Assembly: GCA_020746835.1 (NCBI GenBank)
Contig: JAGPNK010000017.1
Location: 310,001 to 374,000 of the forward strand
Length of the DNA stretch: 64,000 nucleotides
Direction of reading: 5' to 3'
Origin: Stachybotrys elegans
Lineage: Eukaryota > Ascomycota > Sordariomycetes > Hypocreales > Stachybotryaceae
Below the pieces are notes generated by a model that was not told the origin of the DNA, did no database searches, and saw only the letters and a program-made list of their open reading frames with translations. The position numbers and the translations under genes are program-made. Below are positions 31,388 through 44,400 of this stretch, in pieces (position 1 is the first letter of the stretch; each line of letters starts with the position of its first letter).

Positions 31388-33112
31388 TTTGAAAGCTGGC
31401 GGGAGGAGATGGGAGAGAGAGGAAAGAAGAGAAGAGAGATGGTCAAGCTTCAGCGGGAAGAGCCGATGAAACTTGTGCAGGAGGTGAGGGTAATAAAAGG
31501 CGAAAGAAACTCGGACAGGCAGTCGAGAAGATGAGGCTGGAAAGTAATGCAAGCTCGAAAATGAGAAAAGAGAAGAGGGAGAGAGAAATGCGAAATAGAA
31601 CCCCCTGGGTTGGTATGTATGGGACTAGAAGACAATGAGAAGAGGGGATGGGAGGAGATGGGATGAGACACAATATGCCCTTTTCCAGGACAAGAGGCCG
31701 AGAAGGTGAATTATTATAGCTTGAATGTGCAAGGAGGCGAGAGGCCAAAGCGAGTACGAAGCAGCATACAGGACGTCACGGCCTCAGCAGGCGAGGCAAT
31801 TCCAAGTGGCTAACTAAAACTGGAACACAAGCTAAGCCGGCAAATATCGCGATAATTGGCTCGAGTGGTGTTGGGTTTCGGTGCTCTGCCAGGTTATCTA
31901 AACCGCCGAGCCGAGACAGGTTGCAGAAGCGTCGCTGGGTGTGAGCAAATACGCCGACCCCCTGGGGACGAGGAGAAAGTAACGTATGTGTGCCATGTAT
32001 CACTTAGGCTGGGCGAGCGGGGGAAGGCAAACAAGGCAAGGCACTGTGACCGTCGGGAGTGATTGGACAGACGCCGGCAGCTGAAGCAGACGCAGGAGCA
32101 CTGTGTTGGGCGCTGCTTGGGCATGTGTCGCACGCTGGATTCTACGACGGTCGAGGCTGAGGCTGGATCGGATCTGGATGTGATGTGTCTGGCATGGAGA
32201 CGGTGGGGGGAACGACGAGAATATGACATGGCATCTACGGGAAGGCCGGATGAGCTACGAGCCGCGGATTGGGATGCGGGAACGGATGGGCAATCTGTGA
32301 AAAACGCATGGCATCCGTGACTCTGGATAGCTTCACGAATTCCTGTCGTGACGTTGACTAGGACAGAGAGAGCCAGGACGGGCCATCGGAGTTTAATGGG
32401 GCGCCGCCAGGGATCCAGGCACGTATGTGCCCAGGCTGTGGCCCTTGTCTGATGCTGCCATTACCACTAATTCGCTACATGTATCCGTACCCTCTGGCCG
32501 AGTCCATGCCTGCGCCATTGTCTTACTGCCCCTGATCTACCATGTCAAAGACATTGGAAGCAAATCCTGGGTAAGGGCAACGTGGGAAGGGACAGAAGGC
32601 ATGGAGAAGCAATGAAAGAAGGAAAAGAACAAGTAAGAAGGAAAAGGGAAAAAAGAAACAGAAGGATGATCTGGATGAAGAGGCTGTTGGGCAGGGATCT
32701 GCCAGTGGGTAGAGGTACCTTGGATTCATGCCGACAAGGGCGACGCAGCAAGTATAGATGGTACAGTCATCCGTCGGTGATTGATGGAGCCCTTCTGAAG
32801 GAACGAGTAATAAGATAATTACAGACTAGACGGGCAGAAGGCAGCAGGGCGTCCCACAGCCACGGCGCCATTCGATATGACGGCTGCTTGGTTTGTCCCG
32901 GAGGTGCCTGTGCAAGGCTGGAGCTCTGGCGCGATCCTCACGATCTCGGACCTCCGCAATCTTCTTTTTTTACTTGTAGCGGAGCAGACGGGGAATGGGA
33001 GGCGGGGGCTATGTCAACGCTATATCCCATGTCCTGGCGCCAAAGCAAAAGACTTGAGACGGTAGCGTGAAGATCAGAGTAAGCCGTCAGCCAGGTGGTT
33101 CCTTCGGTACCT

Positions 33113-33172
33113 AAAGAAAAAATTTAATTAAATTAAATTAAATAAATAAATAAATGAAAGAAAGAAAGAAAA
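33113..33172. repeat. AT-rich simple-sequence tract in divergent promoter
   Basis: TTTAATTAAATTAAATTAAA passes into AAATAAATAAATAAATG and then GAAAGAAAGAAAGAAAA: three adjoining 4-5 nt microsatellites. Such tracts are often nucleosome-poor. Confidence 0.8.
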
Positions 33173-33952
33173 CATGGCAATTGTTGTTCCATATTACAGC
33201 ATTGAGTGACCACTGCTGGGCTGGTTTGGGATGGACAGGGGACAGCTCATGGCCCTATTTGGTCGAGAAAAGGTCTAGGTACAACAGGGAAGACAAGAGC
33301 GACGGCAGTGAAGGATGGTTCAAGGAGGGTGGGGAGAAGAAGGGGGGGTGAAGAAGGGGGGTGGAGGTAAAGTAATATTCACCGATCCGAGTCGGACCAA
33401 AACCCTCCCAATCCACCACGGCCATCCCACGGCATCCGTCCGCCCATCCGCCCGTACCAGCACACGTTGGAGAGAGAGAGAGAGCATTAGCCAGCAGAAG
33501 CAGCATTAGTCTTTTTGCTATTCTCGGACTCTAGCCCTCTCTCTCTCTCCTCCTCCCACGGTCACACGGGGGTAGGGGACTCGGGGAGATCCACACACGC
33601 CTCGCCCAGGACCCCTTGTTTTGGAGGGCTGACGAGCGGCGGCGGCATCTTGGACAATGGGCGATAAAGTAGTTATATGGCTTCGAAGCCAACGAGCATT
33701 TCCTCTTGCTGTCCTCCTCCCTCTTCCCTTTTTTATATTCATTCTTGATCCAAAAGCTCTTCTCTTCTCATCTCCATCTCTCCCCTCTCCCTAGCCATTT
33801 TTCCATCGCCTTTTTACTTGTCGTTTCTTTTGCGAAAAAAGCAAAGAATTGTTTGGGAAAGCAGCGTTACGAGTCACTTCTTTTTCAAACATACATCACG
33901 AGCAACGAGACATTTGTCCACCTTGTTCACCGACTTATACCCAACCATCCGC

Positions 33953-34012
33953 CCACTCTATCTCCCTCTCTCCCTCTTCCTCCCTCTCTCTCTCTCTCTC
34001 TCCATCTCTCAT
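33953..34012 (+). repeat. CT microsatellite in the 5' leader of the reductase gene
   Basis: CTATCTCCCTCTCTCCC through CTCTCTCTCTCTCTCTCC, ending 17-20 nt before the ATG at 34029. CT-rich leaders are typical of strongly expressed fungal genes. Confidence 0.7.
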
Positions 34013-34028
34013 CACATCATAATTCATC

Positions 34029-37000
34029 ATGGGTTCTCTCGGTTCCAGCCAGGTCAGGCCCTTCAACAAGGCCCCCATTGACTTCGTGTCGACCAAGAGG
34101 CAGCCCGGCGCCGTGTGCTCCCTGCCCGAGCTCGTCGACTACAACGCCCAGCACAACAGCTCCCACAACTTCTGCATCCAGGGCAAGCCCGGCGGCGAGT
34201 TCGACACCTTCACCCACGCCGATTTCAAGGTCGCCGCCGCCAACTGCGCCAAATGGCTCAAGGCCAACCTGCCTCTGGGCCCCTCCCAGGCCCCCAATGC
34301 CATCACCAAGAACGCCCCCGTCGCCCTCTTCATGGAGAGTGACTTTGGCCTCGTCGTTCACGAGTTTGCCCTCCTCAGCCTGGGCATCCCTGTGAGTCTT
34401 CCTCGCCCCCATGGCTGTACTGTATTCCCCGTGTATGTAACTGACATGTGCAGCCCCTCGTCCTCTCCGTCCGCCTCCCTCCCAACGCCATCATGCACCT
34501 CCTCAAGGCCACGGGCGCCACCTCCTTCATCGTCTCCCAGAAGCTGAGCGGCCCCGCGAAGCCCGCCCTGGCCGCCCTGGCCGCCAATGGCATCGCCACC
34601 GCCGTCGGCAACCCCTACACCACCTTCCTCGAGCCCGGCGTCGACGTGGCCACCAAGGGCACCTTTGCCGTCCCCGAGAACCCCGACGACATCACGCTCC
34701 TCCTCCACTCCTCGGGAACCACCGGCCTCCCCAAGCCCATCCCCATCAGCCACCGCATGCTCATGTTCGCCGTGAGCACCGCCAAGTTTGACAGCGAGGA
34801 GGAGGCCCAGGGCCTCAACGTGTCCAGCCTGCCGCTCTTCCACGGCTTCGGCCTCGTCGCCCCGGGAATCTCCATGACGGTCGGAAAGACGACCGTCTAC
34901 CCGGCCAGCGACGGCATCCCCAACATCGTCTCCATCATCGACCTCATCAAGAGGACAAAGGCCCGCTCCCTCATGACGGTGCCCTTCCTGCTCGACGACG
35001 TCATCAACAACGAGGAGGGTCTCCGCGTCCTGGCCGGCCTCGACTTTGTCGGCACGGGAGGCGCCGCCCTCGGCCCCGGCGTCGGCGACAAGCTCGCCGC
35101 CGCGGGCATCAAGCTGCTCAACTTCTACGGCACGACCGAGTCGGGCCCCCTCTCGCTCGTCTTCGTCCCCAAGGACAACTACGACTGGAAGTTCTTCCGC
35201 CTCCGCACCGACATGAACTTTGAGATTGCCAACCTCGAGCCCAAGGACGGCGTCAAGCGCTACCGCCTGACCATCCGCGCCTTTGGCGAGGGCGAGGACC
35301 AGGAGATTGCCGACCAGCTGATCCGCAACGACGAGTACCCGGCCACCGACTTCGCCGCCGTGGGCCGCGACGACGACGTCATCGTCCTGGCCACGGGCGA
35401 GAAGGCCAGCCCCCAGATCCTCGAGAACATGCTGACCGAGGCGCCCATGGTCAAGGCCGCCATCGCCTTTGGCGAGAACCAGTTCAACCTCGGCGTCATT
35501 GTCGAGCCCAAGGAGCCCCTGGCCGAGGGCGGCGAGGCCGCCTTCAAGGAGCTCGTCTGGCCCATCATTGTCGCCGCCGGCCAGAAGATGGACGCCCACT
35601 CCGTCATCCCCTCGCAGGAGGCCGTCATCGTCGTCCCCAACGGCGTCCGCGTGCCCCGCACCGACAAGGGCTCCATTGCGCGCAAGGAGGTCTACGCCCT
35701 CTTCGCCGACGCCATGAAGGAGGTTTATGAGAAGCTGGCCCGCGCCGTCGGCGGAGCTGACCTCAAGCCCCTCGACCTCGAGACGCTCGAGGAGGACATC
35801 AAGGCCCTCATCATCGAGCACTCCGGCCTCAAGGTCCCCGCCGAGGGCCTCAGCGCCGAGGAGAGCCTGTTCGACTTTGGCCTCGACTCCCTGCAGGCCC
35901 TCAAGCTCCGCAGAGTCCTGGCCGCCGCCGCCAACAAGTCCGAGGCCCTCAAGGACGTCAACGTCGACAAGGTCATCCCCCCGGAGTTTGTCTACCTGAA
36001 CCCCTCGGTCGCCCAGATGGCCGCCGCCATCAAGAACCCCTCTGCCGGCAGCGCGGCGCCCACCGTCGACGCCAACGCCTACAAGGGCGTCGAGAAGTTT
36101 GTCGAGCAGTACACCCTGCCCGGCAGCTCCGCCGAGGAGAAGGCCCCCAGCGTCAGCGAGCGCGCCATCGTCGTCGTGACTGGCTCCTCGGGCAGCTTGG
36201 GCTCGCACGTCGTGGCCACGCTGGCTCGCGACCCCAAGGTGATGCGCGTCGTCGTCATGGTCCGCCAGGGCAGCAAGCCCTTTGACCGCACGCCCTGGGA
36301 GTCGAGGGGCATCAACCTCAAGGTCGACGAGTGGGCCAAGGTGGTGCCTCTGCCCGTGGACCCTACGGCCGAGAACCTGGGCGTCGACCCCATGATGTAC
36401 GGCATGCTGCAGAACAATCTGACGCACATTGTGCACGCCGCCTGGCCCATGAACTACCTGACGACGCTGCCCTCGTTCCAGTACCAGTTCGACTACCTCA
36501 GCGGCCTGCTCAAGCTGGCCACGAGCGGCAGCACGGCCAACAAGCGCCGCTTCATCTTCGTCTCGTCCATCGCCTCGGTCGCCCGCCTGGCCCTGACCAA
36601 CGGCGGCTCCATGATCTCCGAGACGCCCGTGGCCCCCGTCGACGCCGCCTGCGGCATCGGCTACGCTGACGGCAAGCTCGTGTGCGAAAAGGTGCTCGAG
36701 AGGGCCGCCGTCAGCCACGCCGGCCAGCTCGAGGTCGCCTACGTCCGCTGCGGCCAGATGACGGGCTCGCGATCCACCGGCGCCTGGAACGCCGACGAGC
36801 AGATCCCCATGATCTTCCGCACTGCGAAGAACCTTGGCGTCCTGCCCCGCATCCCAGGGGTGAGTTCCTCCATTCCTACGTCTTCCAGAAGACCATGTAT
36901 GCTGACTTTTTTTTACAGACCCTGTCCTGGATCCCTGTCGACGATGCCGCCCAGGTCATTATGGATCTGTCATTCCTCCAGGGCCCTCTCCCCATCGCCT

Positions 37001-37323
37001 CGCACCTCGAGAACCCTGTGCGCCAGTCGTGGGCTGATCTGATGGACGGCGCTGGCAAGTTCCTGGGCATCCAGAAGTCGGTGCCCTGGTCCGAGTGGCT
37101 GGAGCTGGTTGGCGCCGCCGAGGACGGCCCCCAGGACAAGTACCCCGTCAAGAAGCTCTTTGCCTTCTTCAAGTACTCGTTTGGCGCCATGGCCAGCGGC
37201 GCCGTCATCCTGGGCACCGACGTCGCCCGTGCTCACTCGGCCACCATCAAGAACATGGGTGCGCTGGATGCTTCCACCATCATGAAGTACTTCCTGCACT
37301 GGCAGAAGATCAACTACCTGTAA
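34029..37323 (+). CDS. stbB: NRPS-like carboxylic acid reductase (A-T-R), StbB/AscB type
   Basis: Exons 34029-34391, 34454-36859 and 36919-37323 (introns 62 and 59 nt, both phase 0) give 1057 residues. The adenylation domain (about 1-470) carries the AMP/phosphate loop LLHSSGTTGLPKPIPISH and LLNFYGTTESGPLS. The thiolation domain has LFDFGLDSLQALKLRR, with Ser600 as the phosphopantetheine site. The terminal reductase is an NADP-binding Rossmann domain starting VVVTGSSGSLGS (TGSSGSLG 697-704), with the YADGK (YxxxK) catalytic pair in CGIGYADGKLVCEKVL. There is no condensation domain, so it does not make peptides: it activates an aryl acid, loads it and releases the aldehyde. In the stb/asc pathways this step converts the farnesylated orsellinic acid to LL-Z1272beta (ilicicolin B). 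Position between the prenyltransferase and the PKS supports that assignment; substrate is inferred. Confidence 0.9.
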
Positions 37324-40300
37324 GCGTGACGATGACGAAAACAAAGAATTACCACAAAAAAAATTGGCGTATTTCGAAGCGAGGATATGTGGATTTGTGG
37401 ATTTGATGATAGACCATTGGGATTATTATGATTGCATTGCTCTTTCTTAGTACGAGTACACATAGCTGTAATGAGATAGCAAGAATACTCAACTCTCTTT
37501 CTTTTGCACAGATGCACCTAAACATTATGCAAGCAGCTGAGGGACGGCAATCTTGTGCTGCGGCAGCGCCAAGAGACACACCCGTAAGCGAACGGCACAC
37601 CCGTCGAGAACCCGTTGAGATGACGATTACCTCCGATCCTTGTCGGCATCACCCCTGTCCCTGCTCTGCAAGAAAAGACTGAAAGAGGAATGAATAGTGG
37701 ACCGGTTCCTGGCTGACGCGTGGAGGAGAGGAGTCCAAGACGAAGGGCGGATGAGCTACCCTAGAGCTTGTTATGAGAGAGTCAAGAATGGCGTGTGAGT
37801 ACCCGTTGCCCTAGAGAAGGGCGCCATGATATATTGATTATATTAGACAGTTGGAATTAATTTATTTGCATCGTATTCGTAATCTACTCGGCGGGTGTGA
37901 CAACATAGCGGGAAGGCAAGCGTGTGAGACTGTCTCGGTAGTGATGTGGTGATGCGAATAACGACAGTATATTGCAATGTCGATGCATGGAGACGGGATG
38001 AATCAAGAATAGATAAGACTTGGATATAATTCATTATAATGCAGTTGTACCTGGACACCGGTATACATCTTACAACAATGTCATGATGCTGTAACTGGAT
38101 CATAGCCGTGTCAAGCAATTCCTCATCTTACCGAAACATGATCGCGACAAGACAAGACTGTCGCCTGAGGCAAGCCAGCAGCACAGTGTTTCATGCCACA
38201 ACAAGGCTGCTACATGCACAGAGACACACAAAGACACGAAATGATGAATCACAAACACGGCCCCCAACACCAGCTGCCTGTTTCTGCCTCCCCCCGCCCT
38301 CCCTCCCAGTAAAGAGAGACCGCAATCGTGTAAGAGAGATAACAAGAGCCTAATCACCCGATGTGGTAGCGAGCTTGAATACACCGAGTGTCGGCAGCAA
38401 GTGGAAAATTAAGCGACGGAGACATTTCAAAGCACCTTGAGTAATCGCCGTTTGCACGGTGAATTATTCCTGCCTGGCCACTGGCCCCCTTCGGCCGGTT
38501 GGGACATCAGCAGGCGACTCGGAAACCGATTGCTATCGCCGGTCGGAAGACGACGTATTTTCGACGATTGGTTCACCTTACCATGGACGCCCGTATTCGT
38601 ATCGCTGCCTGGAGAACGAAGACGACATGTCGATTGCCTGGGGAGATGGTACACGACGTGTTGTTTGCCTGATGTGCGCCGCCGAGCGCCAAGTAACGTG
38701 GCCACGAACATGCCCTCATGGAGAGTTATTACAAGTCAATGCGTCTTTGCCACTGTGAATGGAATCACCAGTCTACTACCGTCACCATGAGAGCTGCCTA
38801 CTGCCGCTCCTCCCGTTGATGCCATTCACATGTGCGCCACTCTGGTATCAGCGCCCTGACTCTGTCACCAGGTCTCGGTGGTTTGCGGCCTTATCCCATA
38901 TTGCCGACCTGGGCATGGACCTTGGTAGAGAAAGGGAGTGTGTCCCGAAGGGGGTGTGTGTTGCCACAATCAAGGCCCCGACCCATTGGGTGTCTTTCTG
39001 TCATGTCTCCCGCGCCGCTGGTGTCTCCAGGCGTGTGCCCTTTTCCGGGAGCGATGCGGCACGGGAAGGGGAGTCGGCCGGACTTGTGCTAGGAGCCGAG
39101 ATCGGGCTGGATGCCACGAGGCAAGACCCCCCAGAGCTCCGTGGTGGATTGGCTTTCCTCCAGGACGGGATCGGGAGGCAAAGCCGATGCGTTGGGGAGC
39201 CGGCGTTGAGGCCATCGACATGTCTTTGTAGCCCGGCACTGCTAGAAGCTGGATGTGGGCGTCATGGACAGGATGAGGCAGGATACTGGGCCACGTCTGT
39301 ATGATGTGAACTCACCAGTGGATGACGCTTAGCATCGCATCGCAGGGCTGGCGTGCGGCCTGCCTCTGCTAACCATGTGAAGACGGGGAGACGGCATCAT
39401 AGACCGAAATCCTCGCCCCCCGAGGGCAAACAATCCAGAGGGTCTCGGTTATCACAGTGAGACCAGGGGTTCAGGCATGGGAAGGGCACAAGATATCGGC
39501 TTACAGATTCCAGGTGGCTAGACATTGGGTCAAGCGGTTTGTTTGTCATACACCCCGGCTGCGCGGCGAGGTGACAAAATACGGCCCGGATCTCACATCT
39601 CGAGATCGGAGCATGTGCAGGCAGAGAGAGGTTGATGGAGCTGCAGCGCGCGCCCGTGGCAGCTATGGGCTCTCTGCGGAGGGAAAGGGAAATCCTTGGT
39701 GTTGGGGGAGCTTCTATTCTGGGAGGAGTTGACAGGAGAGCTAGGACGAAGAGGGTTTATGGTGATTTTCGAGAAGCCTTGGGCTCCCTCATGATGGCAT
39801 GAAGAGCTTTCCAGGCCGCTACAGCTTGGGCCGGCTTACATACATTAGTTTGGAGAGACTACTTGCACGACTGGATAGACAGTAAGAAAGGAAGTGGGCT
39901 TGGCTTGTTAGTGCGGGAAGCCGGTCGCCAGTTTCTTGACAAGGGCCGTTATAAATAACATTCTCCATAACCATCGGGCCAATGCCCACCCCCCGGCCCA
40001 TTCCCCAAGGAGGATTAGAAGTGTTCCCCATTGTAGGGGCCGGTTCACCCCCCCCTTTCGTTGGCTTGGTGGCAGCGTGGCTGGCTGGGCGTAGGAGGAG
40101 GGAGGCCCTGTAGAACGCCCTGGAGGCATGTCCGGTGCACGATAGTGCAAGATGGCGATGAATGAGATGGTACAGATGGACGGTGGCGGCATGGCAGTGG
40201 GCCGGCACTAGATGGCATGTGCAGACTTGGAGAGTGGTTATCGAGAGCCACAGCTTACCTGCGTCAAGGCGACACCGATGCGGTCTGGCGGGAGCAGTCA

Positions 40301-40861
40301 TGTTGCATTGCCCTCGCAACGTCGGTTTAAGCAGCAGTAGAGCAGAGGTTTCAGAGCCCTGCAGCAGGTATTATAGAGGGCGGTACCTTACAGGAGCTGA
40401 GCAGGCAGGGCTTCTGGCAGCGACCCGACGGCCGGGATCTACGTAGGAAACGGTGTTGAACCCCATGCAGCAGCGCAGTATGTATGGATGTGTGTAAGTA
40501 TGTATGTGTCAGACCTTGGGTATGACGAACGGTTCATTAGGCATGTTGTTATGATGGGTGAAAGAGCCGAGGGCAGCAGGGGGGATAGGCTTATGGTTTG
40601 GCCACAGCTTCAACACTGTAACAATGGAGAAAAAAAAGAAAAAGAAAAATAAGTGGCTGGTTGGATGATAGGGAAGCGTAGATTGTCATGTCGATGGACG
40701 GATGACGGGGTGTGTCTAAGGATGCTCCCTCTCCAGGGCTGAGCTAAAATTGGCCGACCACTGTCCTCCATTCCATCAGCCTCCTGAAATTCGCCGACCG
40801 CCAGTGTAATTCGGTGCAAAGGCAGGGCAGGACAGTTCAGGTACTGCGGTACCCGTGCGCC

Positions 40862-40955
40862 AGAGGGGGTAGGGGAGGGGTAGGGGGGTGCTAGAGGGGG
40901 CACGTTAGGGGGGTTTAGAGGGGGGTTAGAGGGGGTTTAGAGGGCCGCTAGAGGG
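40862..40955. repeat. G-rich degenerate tandem tract, telomere-like and G-quadruplex-prone
   Basis: The plus strand has about ten runs of three to six G within 94 nt, separated by TA, TTA, TTTAGA or CTAGA (for example GGTTTAGAGGGGGGTTAGAG). Units of about 11 nt, TTTAGAGGGGG, repeat three to four times imperfectly, and one GTTAGGGGGG resembles the TTAGGG telomere unit. It lies about 530 bp upstream of the PKS start. Confidence 0.75.
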
Positions 40956-41259
40956 CAGAGAGATGGGCTATGGGAGTGTCGAGGACCGACGACGGGACAT
41001 GCAATGGATGGATTGAATCAACAAGAATAGTACACGACTTGACTTAGACGCCGTCTGGGCTTCAGGATTTCATTGATATACTCCTCGACAATCCCATACA
41101 TATCTAGCCTTTGCTCTCCTCTCTACTTCCTCCTCTCGTCCCATCCTGTCTCCGTCTCCATCCCCATCTCCATCCTTCCCGTTCTCTTCTGCACACTTCT
41201 TCTTTTTCTTGATCTTTGTCGGCATCGTTTAGGCATTTCCTCGACTTAATTCGCATCTC

Positions 41260-41320
41260 AACCTCAACCTCAACCACAACCACAACCACAACAACATCAC
41301 CAACATCAACATACCGTCAC
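41260..41320 (+). repeat. CAACCT/CAACCA repeat in the PKS leader
   Basis: AACCTCAACCTCAACCACAA continues into further CAACCA and CAACAT units. Probably 5' untranslated sequence of the PKS mRNA. Confidence 0.6.
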
Positions 41321-41480
41321 ATCACTCCGACATCGATAGAATAGACACCAAAGAAGTCGTACCCTCTTGTTGATATTTCCGGAAGTCTGCTGCACACAGA
41401 CAACCGCAAATACACAACCACCAACCTCACCTCCATCCAAACCTCACTTACATCCAAACTCCCCCCCCTCCTCACTCACA

Positions 41481-44400
41481 ATGGCTCGCCCTACCACGTC
41501 CGCCGCCATCTTCTCCCCCCAGAACAGCCCCCCCAAGCGCTCCTACCTCGCCTACATCCGATCGAAGCTCGTCGACGACCGCACCCTCGCCCCTCTCCTC
41601 GAAGCCATCCTCAGCCTCCCCGAGACATGGCGCTCCCTGGTGGCCGCCCGCGCCGACATGGCCGGCATGGTCGAGGCGCCCCGTCTCGTCCAGAGCTTCG
41701 TCGACTGGATCAACGCTGGCTCGACCGACGTGCTCGAGAATGAGCTCGCCGCCATCGTCACCCTCCCGCTGCTGACCATCATCCACATGGTCCAGTACTA
41801 CGAGTACCTGCAGGGCGCCGGCTGCTCCCACATGGAGCTGCTCGAGAGCTTCGACGGCGGCGTCCAGGGCCACTGCATTGGCCTCCTGTCCGCCATCGTC
41901 GTCGCCTCGGCCGCCAACGACGAGGAGTTGGTCCAGCGCGCCGCCGCCGGCCTGCGCCTGTCGCTGGCCATCGGCGCCTTTGGCGACCTCGGCGAGCACC
42001 TCTCGGACCTGCGCTCCACGACCATGGTCTTCCGCCTCAAGGACATGAGCGCTGCCGACGAGATTGTCCACCGCTTCCCCGGCACCTACATCTCGACCAC
42101 GACCGACTCGCGCACCGTCTCCATGGTGGTGCCCGGCAGCCAGGTGTCGGACCTCCGCGCCTACGCCGACAAGAACGGCCTGCAGCCGCGCAACGTCCAC
42201 ATCCGCAGCCGCCTGCACGACGCCACCAACACCGACATGGCCCAGGCTTGCCGCGACTTCTGCGACTCGCTCGAGGGCCTGCCCTTTGGCGCCGGCGAGG
42301 CCCTGCTGACGCCGGTCCGCTCCAACCGCACCGGCAGCTGCCTGTCCGACGTGCCCGACGCCCTGAGCACCGAGGTCATCGACACCATCCTGCTGTCCAT
42401 GTGCAACTGGACCAAGGTCATGGCCGGCCTCGTCGCCGACCTCAAGGACTCGTCCAAGTCGCAGCACACCCTGGCCCTCTTCGGCATCGGCGACTCGGTG
42501 CCCCTCGAGCTGTTCCGCCAGGGCGCCGTTGACGTCACCAAGTTCCAGGCCGTGTCGCTCGCGCCCACCGCCCCCTCGCCCGACAACGGCCTCCGCCCGA
42601 CCGACTTCTTCCCCTCGGACGCCATCGCCATCGTCGGCGCCGGCTTCCGCCTCCCCGGCGCCAGCACCTTCGAGGAGCTCTGGGAGCTCATCTCCGAGGG
42701 CAAGACGCGCCTCGAGCCCTACCGCGCCGACCGCTCCGACCTCAAGGGCTCCTACCGCGCCGGCCAGGACAAGGAGTGGACGAGGAAGCGCAACTTCTTC
42801 GGCAACTATGTCGACGACATCGACGCCTTTGACCACTCCTTCTTCGGCATCAGCCCCCGCGAGGCCAAGTACATGGACCCCCAGCAGCGCCTCCTCCTGC
42901 TGACGGCCTGGGAGGCCATGGACTCGGCCGGCATGCTGCGCTACCACCGCCGCGAACGCGGCGACAATGTCGGCTGCTTCGTCGGCGCCTCCTTCAACGA
43001 GTACGTCGAGAACACGAGCGGCTACAGCGCCTCGGCCTTTACCGCCACCGGCACCATCCGGGCCTTCCTGTCGGGCAAGGTCAGCTACCACTTTGGCTGG
43101 ACGGGCCCGTCCGAGGTCATCGACACGGCCTGCTCGGCCTCCATCGTCGCCGTCCACCGCGCCTGCCAGGCCATCAAGTCGGGCGAGTGCCCCGTGGCCG
43201 TCGCCGGCGGCGTCAACCTCATCACGGGCTTCACCAACTACTTTGACCTGGCCAAGGCCAGCTTCCTCAGCCCGACGGGCCAGTGCAAGCCCTTTGACGA
43301 CTCTGGCGACGGCTACTGCCGCTCCGACGGCGTGGGCCTCGTCGTGCTCAAGTCGCTGAGCCAGGCCGTGGCCGACGGCGACCACATCATGGGCGTCATC
43401 CCGTCCATCGCCACCAACCAGGGCGGCATCGGCGCCCCCGGCATCACGGTGCCCGACGGCATCATGCAGCGCGCCCTGTACAAGAAGGTGCTGACCAAGT
43501 CGGGTCTCCGCGCCGAGGACATCACCTACGTCGAGGCGCACGGCACTGGAACTCCTGTCGGCGACCCTATTGAGATCCGGTCGATCCGCGAGGTCTTTGG
43601 CGGCGCCAAGCGGCCCAGCCCGCTCTACCTGGGCTCCCTCAAGGCCAACGTGGGCCACAGCGAGACGGCGGCCGGCGTGGCGTCGCTCCTCAAGGTGCTG
43701 ACCATGTTCCGCGAGCAGGGCATCCCGCCCATCGCCAACTTCAAGAAGCTCAACCACAACATCCCGGCCCTCGAGCCCGACCGCATGATGATCCCGACGA
43801 GCCAGATGCCGTGGAACGCCCGCCAGCGCGTGGCCTGCATCAACTCGTACGGCGCCTCGGGCAGCAACTCGGCCCTCATCCTGTCCGAGTGGTCCGACAA
43901 CAACGTCCGCGACGCGGCCCAGCGCGCCAACGCCCACACGCCCGCCTACCCCATCCTGCTGAGCGCAAACTCCAAGGAGTCGCTGCAGCGCTACGCCGGC
44001 GACCTCGCCACGTACCTGGCGCGCACCGGCAACGTCGACCGCAACCTCGGCGACCTGGCCTTCACGCTGAGCGAGCGCCGCAAGCACCACCGCTACCGCT
44101 GGAGCACCACGGCCGCCGACCTCGCCAGCGTCGTCGACCAGCTGCAGTCGCCGCTCGAGGGCGTCGTCGACAGCGCCAAGACGGGCAAGAAGGTGGTGCT
44201 GGCCTTCTCGGGCCAGAGCCGCACCAACATCGGCGTCGACCCCTTCGTCATCCAGGCCTACCCGCGCTTCCTCGAGCACATGAAGCAGTGCAGCGCCATC
44301 CTCCAGTCGCTCGGCTGCCCGGACATCCTGCCCTACCTCAGCCAGACGGACCCCATCGCCGACCCCGTCATCCTGCAGTGCGGCACCGTCTCGGTCCAGA

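Larger units (their letters stand above)
31388..34028. promoter_or_regulatory. Long divergent promoter region between prenyltransferase and reductase
   Basis: 2.6 kb between two genes transcribed away from each other. The 5' leaders on both sides are CT-rich on their own coding strand: minus strand at about 31390-31450, plus strand at 33953-34012. Positions 33113-33172 are AT-rich. No gene is supported: open frames here follow simple-sequence composition. A shared control region for co-expression is plausible. Confidence 0.5.
37324..41480. other. Long intergenic region upstream of the PKS
   Basis: 4.2 kb without a convincing gene on either strand. Frames are short and overlap in several registers. 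The last 400 bp is the CT- then CAAC-rich PKS leader (41100-41480). A G-rich tandem tract lies at 40862-40955. Confidence 0.55.

Noticed and set aside
31388..31552. An N-terminal extension of the prenyltransferase
   Set aside because: The stretch is CT-rich leader; the downstream ATG has a better context and matches family length.
34358..36718. A 786-codon minus-strand frame opposite the reductase gene
   Set aside because: Same cause: biased codon use on the real strand creates a long antisense frame with no family features.
41367..41480. An earlier in-frame ATG for the PKS
   Set aside because: The added residues come from CAAC/CT-rich leader sequence and SAT domains start near MARPTTSAAIF.
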